Part shown: positions 7,790 through 12,752 of the stretch, one piece after another
Layout: every line of letters begins with the position of its first letter
How positions within the stretch are numbered: position 1 is the stretch's first letter
NCBI GenBank assembly: GCA_017964055.1
Contig: JAGCSS010000280.1
Location: 1-12,752 of the forward strand
Source of the DNA: Lachnospiraceae bacterium
GTDB taxonomy: Bacteria > Bacillota > Clostridia > Lachnospirales > Lachnospiraceae
Reading direction: 5' to 3'
DNA length: 12,752 bases
Translations under genes and position numbers: made by a program
Notes under the pieces: model-generated
Told to the model about the DNA's origin: nothing
The model's database searches: none
Seen by the model: the letters and a program-made list of their open reading frames with translations, nothing else

Positions 7790-7809
7790 GATCCGTGTAC
7801 CTCCGTTTT

Positions 7810-7820
7810 ATGACAGTCAT
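7810..7820. promoter_or_regulatory. Palindrome ATGACAGTCAT in the acetyltransferase leader
   Basis: A perfect 5+1+5 palindrome (ATGAC-A-GTCAT) lies just downstream of the predicted start and upstream of the RBS, where a repressor could block transcription. It shares the core ACAGTC with the direct repeats at 7862-7886. The operator role is inferred. Confidence 0.4.
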
Positions 7821-7832
7821 TTCGCTTAACAT

Positions 7833-7841
7833 ATTGTAACA
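7833..7841 (-). promoter_or_regulatory. Extended -10 promoter of the acetyltransferase gene
   Basis: The minus strand reads TGTTACAAT: TG, one base, then the -10 hexamer TACAAT (7838-7833). No good -35 box is visible at the expected distance (about 7856-7861), which would fit a promoter depending on an activator bound upstream. Confidence 0.5.
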
Positions 7842-7861
7842 TAAAGTACTGAGGATTTTTA

Positions 7862-7886
7862 GACTGTTTTGACTGTTCCGACCGTC
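7862..7886. repeat. Three 9-bp-spaced direct repeats upstream of the acetyltransferase promoter
   Basis: GACTGTT at 7862-7868, GACTGTT at 7871-7877 and the related GACCGTC at 7880-7886 recur with a period of 9 bp, ending beside the missing -35 position. The spacing relative to the -10 box suits an activator-binding array. The remaining DNA from 7887 to 7931 contains only a short CCGT/ACGG palindrome and no gene. Confidence 0.45.
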
Positions 7887-7931
7887 AACGGCCCACATCG
7901 GATATGCGGTAACATCGGTCAATGCGGATCA

Positions 7932-8207
7932 TTAAGCGGTCTTATACACTTCCGTCATATCGAGTGTCCCGAGATCTTCGGTGAAACGGGGCAGCCGGTC
8001 TCCCGGGTATCCGCAAACCACTTCCTCGCTGCCTTCCCAAACCCTGAAACTATAGAGCAGCCCCTGCCTCTCGGGAAACAAAAACGCAAACTCATCGGCC
8101 TGCTGTCCGAGGTATTCTCCGACAAAAGCTTTGCCGTTCTTTTCCGCCATACGGTAAAAATGTCCTACTGCAAGTTCGATATTTCTGGTGTTATTGGCTC
8201 TTCTCAT
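7932..8207 (-). CDS. Small hypothetical protein (91 aa)
   Basis: I do not recognise a family. The start at 8207 is set by AGGAGG (complement of 8215-8220), 7 nt upstream; an in-frame ATG at 8228 lies beyond the RBS and is rejected. The protein is soluble, mixed alpha/beta in character, with no signal peptide, membrane segment or Cys motif (one Cys, at residue 66). It opens with a basic, Asn/Arg-rich segment (1-10), then a probable helix (10-35), an aromatic stretch with two Phe-Leu strands (40-58), and an acidic tail (76-91). The Shine-Dalgarno, plausible promoter and flanking terminator make it a believable stand-alone gene. The function is unknown. Confidence 0.65.
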   Translation of the reverse strand: MRRANNTRNIELAVGHFYRMAEKNGKAFVGEYLGQQADEFAFLFPERQGLLYSFRVWEGSEEVVCGYPGDRLPRFTEDLGTLDMTEVYKTA

Positions 8208-8227
8208 ATCATTACCTCCTGTGTACA

Positions 8228-8255
8228 TCTATATAATGAACCATGTAATGTCCAA
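8228..8255 (-). promoter_or_regulatory. Possible promoter of the 91-aa gene
   Basis: The minus strand reads TTGGAC (8255-8250), 16-nt spacer, TATAGA (8233-8228). This is close to the sigma-A pattern but not perfect. It lies between the upstream terminator and the RBS, the expected place. Confidence 0.45.
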
Positions 8256-8273
8256 ATTATCGTACTTAGGAGA

Positions 8274-8308
8274 TAAAAAAAGGACTTCCCCGAGAGGAAA
8301 TCCTTTAT
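8274..8308 (-). terminator. Intrinsic terminator of the 138-aa helical gene
   Basis: On the minus strand AGGATTTCC (8304-8296) pairs with GGAAGTCCT (8289-8281), nine pairs with one G-U, closing a 6-nt loop and followed by a run of T (8280-8275). It lies 10 nt after the stop of the helical gene and separates it from the 91-aa gene. Confidence 0.9.
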
Positions 8309-8314
8309 TTGCAT

Positions 8315-8731
8315 TTATCTGAGCCTGTCAGCCAGCTCTGCCCGGATGTTTTCAACCTGCCGGATCGCATCGTCGCACTCAGCTTTCGCATCATGGATCT
8401 TCGACTGGACCATTACATCCGCCAGAAAACCGTCAAAGAAAAAGTCCGCAAAACTCAGGAACTCGCTGATGTGGATCGAGCTGTATCCGGTAACATCCCT
8501 GAGTTCCTTGCTGAAATGCTGCAGCGCGTACTTTGCCGCCTCGATCTCATTCTCAGCGTCCGACATCTTGCTGTGTTTTACAATGCCCGAGATCAGTCCG
8601 CCTCCGAACAGATCGAGCAGCCCCCAGTTACCGGCACTGTCCAGATATTTACGAGCCGCATAAAGATGATACAGTGCTTCATCCGCAGCCGTTACAGCCT
8701 CTTCTATCTCCCGTCTTTCCGCAAAATCCAT
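8315..8731 (-). CDS. Conserved-looking helical protein with internal duplication (138 aa)
   Basis: A predicted all-helical, cytoplasmic protein. Residues 40-66 (DLFGGGLISGIVKHSKMSDA...) and 96-122 (DFFFDGFLADVMVQSKIHDA...) align without gaps and share D, F, G, S-K, D-A, E and A positions. The protein is thus two copies of a Gly/Phe-rich turn followed by a SK-x-x-DA helix. A heptad-like helix precedes each copy, and the C-terminus is charged. The NWGLLDLFGGG-type segment recalls uncharacterised proteins of Firmicutes from memory, with no known function. AGGAGG (complement of 8741-8746) lies 9 nt before the start. It follows the toxin gene by 104 nt; I see no convincing promoter in that gap, so read-through from the toxin-antitoxin operon is possible. 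Confidence 0.7.
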   Translation of the reverse strand: MDFAERREIEEAVTAADEALYHLYAARKYLDSAGNWGLLDLFGGGLISGIVKHSKMSDAENEIEAAKYALQHFSKELRDVTGYSSIHISEFLSFADFFFDGFLADVMVQSKIHDAKAECDDAIRQVENIRAELADRLR

Positions 8732-8835
8732 AGTTACTTACCTCCTATGGTTTAAGCTTACCATAAAACGCGTCGCAGTGTGAGCGGTTTTCGGTGCGTG
8801 ATACAACACTGTATTTCGCCGAAAAGCAGGAATTA

Positions 8836-9153
8836 TTACAGTCCTCTTATTATGCTCAGATAATCCTGACGCTGATCCACTACAGCGTAGACCGTAACAC
8901 TCTTAATATCATTGCGCACTTTGTAGAACACGAGATTTTTCTCCAAAACCAACACCAGATACCCCTGTCGCCTCAGTACATTATACTTGGGCACAGTACC
9001 GATAAAAGGATTATCTTCCAGCTGCCGGATCGCTGCGCTCATTTTATCCAATTCCCTCAGTGCGACTTCACTGCCGAATTGTTCTGCTATATAGAGAATG
9101 ATCTTCCTGATCAGGGCATCGGCCGTCTCCGTTATCTCAACTCGGTATTTCAA
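8836..9153 (-). CDS. RelE/ParE-family toxin of a type II toxin-antitoxin pair
   Basis: A 105-residue protein with the ParE/RelE fold pattern: first strand KYRVEIT (2-8), two long helices with the ALRELDKMSAAIRQLEDNP segment (31-49), then the strands GYLVLVLEKNLVFYKV (64-79) and VTVYAVVDQRQDY (86-98). The VFY and D-x-RQDY ending is more typical of ParE than of ribosome-dependent RelE, so gyrase may be the target, but this cannot be settled by eye. The start is TTG at 9153, set by an RBS and overlapping the antitoxin stop in TTGA (4 nt). This implies translational coupling, with the antitoxin made first. Confidence 0.85.
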   Translation of the reverse strand: MKYRVEITETADALIRKIILYIAEQFGSEVALRELDKMSAAIRQLEDNPFIGTVPKYNVLRRQGYLVLVLEKNLVFYKVRNDIKSVTVYAVVDQRQDYLSIIRGL

Positions 9154-9434
9154 GTCCCGTCCTCCGTCAATATACGTCTCAGATCGCCAAAGGTCTGCTC
9201 TGCCGGAATCACTCTTCCGTTCTTTACATCTTCATCCGCCTCGGCCAATATCTCCAGAAGTTCAATCCGGGCCTTCATTCTCTTATACTCTTCGTAACCG
9301 ATAGAAACCGTATCGCCTCTTCCGTTAACAGTAATTATAACTGCCTCCTTATCTTCCCTGCACTGTTTAGACACTTCATTATAATGGTTTCTGAGATCTG
9401 CCGATGGTCTGATCGTTTCATGCAGTATAAACAT
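9150..9434 (-). CDS. Phd/YefM-family antitoxin
   Basis: A 94-residue antitoxin that should bind its operator through its N-terminal domain and neutralise the toxin through its C-terminal tail. The N-terminal part shows the Phd/YefM pattern: IRPSADLRNHYNEVSKQC (8-25), then EAVIITVNGRGDTVSIGYEEYKRM (30-53). Residues 54-94 form an acidic helix ending in TFGDLRRILTE, the expected toxin-wrapping segment. GGAGGT (complement of 9441-9446) lies 6 nt before the ATG at 9434. An in-frame ATG at 9458 would add eight residues but lies inside the operator and -10 region, so it is rejected. First gene of a two-gene operon. Confidence 0.88.
   Translation of the reverse strand: MFILHETIRPSADLRNHYNEVSKQCREDKEAVIITVNGRGDTVSIGYEEYKRMKARIELLEILAEADEDVKNGRVIPAEQTFGDLRRILTEDGT
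9161..9165 (-). promoter_or_regulatory. RBS supporting the TTG start of the toxin
   Basis: The minus strand reads GGAGG inside the antitoxin coding end, 7 nt before the TTG at 9153-9151. No in-frame ATG lies close by, so the TTG is the best start. Confidence 0.75.
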
Positions 9435-9448
9435 TAGCTCACCTCCGT

Positions 9449-9481
9449 ATATAGACAAATAATATCATAATATGTCTATAT
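9449..9481. promoter_or_regulatory. Inverted-repeat operator of the toxin-antitoxin operon
   Basis: ATATAGACA (9449-9457) and TGTCTATAT (9473-9481) form a perfect 9-bp inverted repeat with a 15-bp spacer. The arms bracket the -10 box, and the upstream arm lies within the promoter spacer next to the -35. This is the layout expected for autorepression by a Phd/YefM antitoxin or its toxin complex. The repeat is seen; the binding is inferred from the family. Confidence 0.75.
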
Positions 9482-9487
9482 GTTCAA
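9459..9487 (-). promoter_or_regulatory. Promoter of the toxin-antitoxin operon
   Basis: The minus strand reads TTGAAC (9487-9482), 17-nt spacer, TATTAT (9464-9459) with TG one base before it (extended -10). Transcription would start near 9452, inside the proximal operator arm. Confidence 0.8.
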
Positions 9488-9528
9488 GGCATTCTCTGCA
9501 AATTCCACTATTATCCGTTTTCCGTTAC

Positions 9529-12500
9529 TCAATATTTCCAGTCGGCAACATAATCATCGCCCTTAGATTCACCGACATCCAGCAGCACTATGTCACCGTA
9601 TCGCAGATTGAATTCATGCCTGTAAAAATCACGTCTGTCAAGCTGCTGGTCTTCGACAGCCCACATGTTGCAAACCCCGTCAACCTCCGCAGCGTTATAG
9701 CTCATGATCTCTTTCCCTGACGGGCTATAAGCGGTTATCTTAAAATTGATCGCCAGATATCCGCTCCTGCAGAGCTGTTCGCCAAGCTTTACGTAAAAGT
9801 TGGAAGGAACGGAATAATTAAAACTCCATCGGCGCAAAGTGCTCCCCGTCTTTATCTCTTGCGGCATACTGACTTTCAGCCTATGCCCGAATTCCTTATC
9901 ACGTCTTAATACACCGCCTTCGGTTTCCGAATAATACACTTTGGCACCGTCATGATATCCGCCTTTTTCATCTATCCATGCAAACCCCGGTTCAATGACA
10001 ATATATGCTCTGTCCGAAGTCATCTGCCCGCCCGATGTGATCAGATCAAAGTTCCACACGTATCCCGCTTTCAGCAATCCCGAATTCAGCATGGATGCGT
10101 TGGGAGAACAACCTGCCAGCATCGGCAGGATAAACTTCGCGTTCCTGCCTGTGGAAAGCCCCAGTTCGTTTTTCAGGCCCGAAGAATAATAAAAACAATA
10201 ATCCTTGAGCTCTTGCGACTTAACCGTTCCTCCCGGCAGCACACCGTTCAATGTACCGTCTTTTATCCCGGACATTCCAAGTTTTGAACTGCCCTCGGTC
10301 TCAAACACATGCTTCCACTCAGCGTCCGAGTTAACGCCGGTCAATCGAAAACCGTACATTTTTCCGCTTACATGGACTCTCACACTGTCTGCAGTCACAT
10401 AGTCACCGGGATCATCGTTGGCATACAGAAACCGCAGCCCGTTTTTTACGTTCTGGGATACCATGTCTGTTCTTGATAAGGAGTTTACGGCTCTGGTCCG
10501 GGATTCGATACAGTAATCGCCTTCCGGCACATTGTCGGGCAGATAATACCTCTGATGTCCCGACAGGACATACCAGTTACCTCCTGCCAGCAATCTGTCG
10601 TTTGACATATTCCGGTCATTGCCGACATCCATAAACACATCAAACGGAAAATAAACCTCATTTGTCAGCACATAGCTGCCGCCGTTCAATCCGCTCCTGT
10701 TTGCACCGTAGTCATAACCGGTGCCCAGCTTCCCTGCGTAAACAGGATGCCGACCCGCATTATTCACGAACAAACTGAAATCACAGCTGTCATTCTCGTG
10801 ACCGCCCAAACCGTATGAAACACTGTCACCGATCACGATCTGAAACGCATCCGTATCGCTCTTTTGCGGCTCCTGATCAAACCTAAGGTTCGATAATGCC
10901 GGATCGCACTCAGAAATCCGGAGCTCGCATATAACAGGTGTATGCACCCGTACCGCATTGACAGAAACAACAGGGTTATAAGCGATCGAAGCACCCCCGT
11001 ATGTTATCTCAGGACTGTATCTTACCAGACGTGCCGAAGCGGGATAAACTCCGTTGCGGATCTGTGCCGGTATCGAAATATGATCGCGTCCGAGCACGTT
11101 TCGCGAGTCGATCATGCTTCTGCCCGGAGACAGCACAGAGGTATCGGCAGATGCCGCACCGGCATAATTATGCCATCCTGCCGGTCCGAGTATGCTGCGC
11201 CCACCGAATACCAGCTCGTCATTCCGGCAGCGCATCCGGCCCACAGCCGCTTCAGCGAGGCTCTGCGCCAGTGCCGTATCCGCCGAAGGTGCCGAAGGTC
11301 TTTCTTCTCCGCCGTCAACCGTTATTACCGATGCAGACAGTGAAACAGGACATCCTGAGGGCAGATCGATATTTCCCCCGAGCCTGCTGCCTCCGTATCC
11401 GACCGGCTGTGTGCATGACGGCGATCTTATTCCTGCCTGTGCTGCGGTGATCGTAACGGACTGCGGGTTCAATGCCCTGTCTTCAAGTGTGATGCTCTCG
11501 GGCACATAATAAGCGAATGAATTCAGGCGAATAAACGAGTAATCGCGGTATACCGTAACAGAAACCGTGTTTGATCCATGCTCACTCTTGTCCGTGGTAT
11601 TGCCTTCATCGTCGGTCTCACTCCATCGCAGCTCATACGGAAGATCTACTGGGACCCGTATGGGGTAACTGCCGGAAATTACCGCTGCGTCGAGAGTGTA
11701 CAGATAGTCTGCGAATTCAGCTTTGATATACACGTTTTCGGTAGACGGTATCGCCGAAGAAACATCAAACGTATCGGAACATATCTTCATGACCGCAGCC
11801 GGATCGTCCGATCTTCTGACGAGTCCGGCCCCTGTATATCCCGATCCGGAATCTGCTGTGTTACCTCCTGTGCTGTCTCCCGAATTGTCGCCCGCAGGTT
11901 TATTTCCGTTAACTGGATCATCTTCGTGGTCATCAACCGCTCCCGAAGCCACGCTCTCTCTGACCGGGACATAAAGCAATCCGGGTCTGTCCTCACTGTA
12001 TACGGTTCCCGTGGCATAGGTTATCCTGCCCGCATTTACTTCCGAGGCGGTTATCACATACGCGCTTATTCCTTTTACGGCGTTGGCAAATTTGTGATTT
12101 GCCGCATAAGAGAGACCTGTCCTGATCCCCGGTATGAGTTCATATGTCTTTCCTGACGCACTGATATGGTTGCTCAGCTCAATACTGAATTCATTTCCCT
12201 GCGCGATACCGTCTTTGATCACAACATCCTTAACGGTTTCCTTTACCGAATTGCCGGATTCTTTAAGAACCACATACTTGATCGTGAGGTCATTGAGTTT
12301 TTCATCAGAGACCAGAGTCTCGTAATAAAGGAATATCCTCGTATTTCCCGTCGGCGTGACTGCATTTCCCGACATTCTGCCGTTCAGCCCGCTGACGTCA
12401 TCGCCGAGGCTCTTCCTTGCATAGCCTTCGATCACAGGCTCATGAAATGTTACGGTCTGTCCCTCCCATACAAAGCTCTTGGCTCCGGAATATGGCGTAC

Positions 12501-12752
12501 CGTCATATATTATCGGCACCGGAAGATTTATAAACGTGCCTTCGGGCACATGTGTACATTCCGCGCTGCCGCTCTTACAGCCTCTTGCCGCGCATGCTGT
12601 ACAGTTCGTAGCCCTTATGTCAACATCGAACGATCTTATCCTTACGTCATAATAATATGGGTTCCTCGCCGCAAATGTGTTCAGGCTCTTTTCTCCCCAG
12701 CTTTCGCCCTTAAGTATGCTTGAGAGCGATCCCGCCATCTCATTTCCGGCAA
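9529..12752 (-). CDS. Large probable extracytoplasmic protein with Cys cluster, DUF5704-like C-terminal region (5' end outside window)
   Basis: The frame is open to the window edge; the first visible ATG (12738) has no RBS or signal peptide, so the true start lies beyond. Residues below count from that Met (1069 visible). Features: a Cys cluster C46-x2-C49-x4-C54-x6-C61 followed by H63; a beta-rich stretch to about 262; a Gly/Ser/Asp/Asn low-complexity linker (268-306); an acidic, Tyr-rich beta region with YRDYSFIRLNSFAYY (397-411); and long beta-rich segments to the end. The C-terminus, with YYSETEGG (935-942), GVCNMWAVE (1021-1029), FNLRYGD (1043-1049) and the DDYVADWKY end, resembles DUF5704-type clostridial and Paenibacillus surface proteins as I remember them; no search was run. 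No LPXTG, terminal TM helix or enzyme motif is visible. The composition suggests a secreted adhesin or structural protein. No clear terminator is visible in 9488-9528. Confidence 0.6.
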   Translation of the reverse strand, partial: AGNEMAGSLSSILKGESWGEKSLNTFAARNPYYYDVRIRSFDVDIRATNCTACAARGCKSGSAECTHVPEGTFINLPVPIIYDGTPYSGAKSFVWEGQTVTFHEPVIEGYARKSLGDDVSGLNGRMSGNAVTPTGNTRIFLYYETLVSDEKLNDLTIKYVVLKESGNSVKETVKDVVIKDGIAQGNEFSIELSNHISASGKTYELIPGIRTGLSYAANHKFANAVKGISAYVITASEVNAGRITYATGTVYSEDRPGLLYVPVRESVASGAVDDHEDDPVNGNKPAGDNSGDSTGGNTADSGSGYTGAGLVRRSDDPAAVMKICSDTFDVSSAIPSTENVYIKAEFADYLYTLDAAVISGSYPIRVPVDLPYELRWSETDDEGNTTDKSEHGSNTVSVTVYRDYSFIRLNSFAYYVPESITLEDRALNPQSVTITAAQAGIRSPSCTQPVGYGGSRLGGNIDLPSGCPVSLSASVITVDGGEERPSAPSADTALAQSLAEAAVGRMRCRNDELVFGGRSILGPAGWHNYAGAASADTSVLSPGRSMIDSRNVLGRDHISIPAQIRNGVYPASARLVRYSPEITYGGASIAYNPVVSVNAVRVHTPVICELRISECDPALSNLRFDQEPQKSDTDAFQIVIGDSVSYGLGGHENDSCDFSLFVNNAGRHPVYAGKLGTGYDYGANRSGLNGGSYVLTNEVYFPFDVFMDVGNDRNMSNDRLLAGGNWYVLSGHQRYYLPDNVPEGDYCIESRTRAVNSLSRTDMVSQNVKNGLRFLYANDDPGDYVTADSVRVHVSGKMYGFRLTGVNSDAEWKHVFETEGSSKLGMSGIKDGTLNGVLPGGTVKSQELKDYCFYYSSGLKNELGLSTGRNAKFILPMLAGCSPNASMLNSGLLKAGYVWNFDLITSGGQMTSDRAYIVIEPGFAWIDEKGGYHDGAKVYYSETEGGVLRRDKEFGHRLKVSMPQEIKTGSTLRRWSFNYSVPSNFYVKLGEQLCRSGYLAINFKITAYSPSGKEIMSYNAAEVDGVCNMWAVEDQQLDRRDFYRHEFNLRYGDIVLLDVGESKGDDYVADWKY

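Noticed and set aside
7862-7886. Short repeats as a CRISPR remnant
   Set aside because: A 9-bp period with no spacers and no cas genes; a protein-binding array is more plausible.
8801-8814. Hairpin ATACA/TGTAT after the toxin gene as a terminator
   Set aside because: Only five A/T-rich pairs and no T-tract on the minus strand after it.
12552-12618. Cys cluster of the large protein read as a classic zinc ribbon
   Set aside because: The spacing x2-x4-x6 does not fit paired CxxC knuckles, and the surrounding protein looks extracytoplasmic; it is reported only as an unexplained cluster.
12166-12723. 185-codon plus-strand open frame antisense to the large protein
   Set aside because: No RBS, no recognisable domain and a Cys/Arg-rich composition; it mirrors the coding bias of the minus strand.

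Overview
The window reads as chromosomal DNA of a Gram-positive anaerobe of the class Clostridia, most like a Lachnospiraceae-type gut or rumen bacterium. This rests on an ECF-type thiamine transporter (ThiT) behind a TPP riboswitch, a single-chain SecDF next to recJ, tandem DegV fatty-acid-binding proteins, strong GGAGG ribosome binding sites, and sigma-A promoters with TG-extended -10 boxes. The taxonomy is inferred from gene content only. There are no rRNA or tRNA genes, insertion sequences, CRISPR arrays or phage genes.

Layout. Positions 1-1030: the 3' half of a TPP riboswitch, a candidate Shine-Dalgarno-sequestering expression platform, thiT (+), and a bidirectional terminator facing recJ. 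Positions 1029-5175: a minus-strand operon, secDF then recJ, from a consensus promoter at 5147-5175. Positions 5176-7237: two tandem plus-strand DegV-family genes, each with its own promoter and RBS. Positions 7301-9481: small minus-strand accessory genes: a GNAT acetyltransferase with an unusual repeat-rich promoter, a 91-aa orphan, a 138-aa helical protein with an internal duplication, and a Phd/YefM-ParE toxin-antitoxin operon with a 9-bp inverted-repeat operator over its promoter. Positions 9529-12752: a large minus-strand gene, open at the window edge, encoding more than 1070 residues of a probable extracytoplasmic protein. It has a Cys cluster, a low-complexity Gly/Ser/Asp linker and a C-terminal region resembling, from memory, DUF5704-type surface proteins.

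How the genes relate. thiT is a feedback-controlled vitamin uptake gene. secDF-recJ is a housekeeping secretion/DNA-repair operon. The DegV pair probably supplies fatty acids to a FakA kinase encoded elsewhere. From about 7.3 kb on the content is accessory. The large protein and the toxin-antitoxin pair are the least ordinary items. I see no clear evidence of a wholly new multi-gene system. The best leads are the large Cys-cluster protein, the toxin-antitoxin operator, the repeats at the acetyltransferase promoter and the duplicated helical protein.
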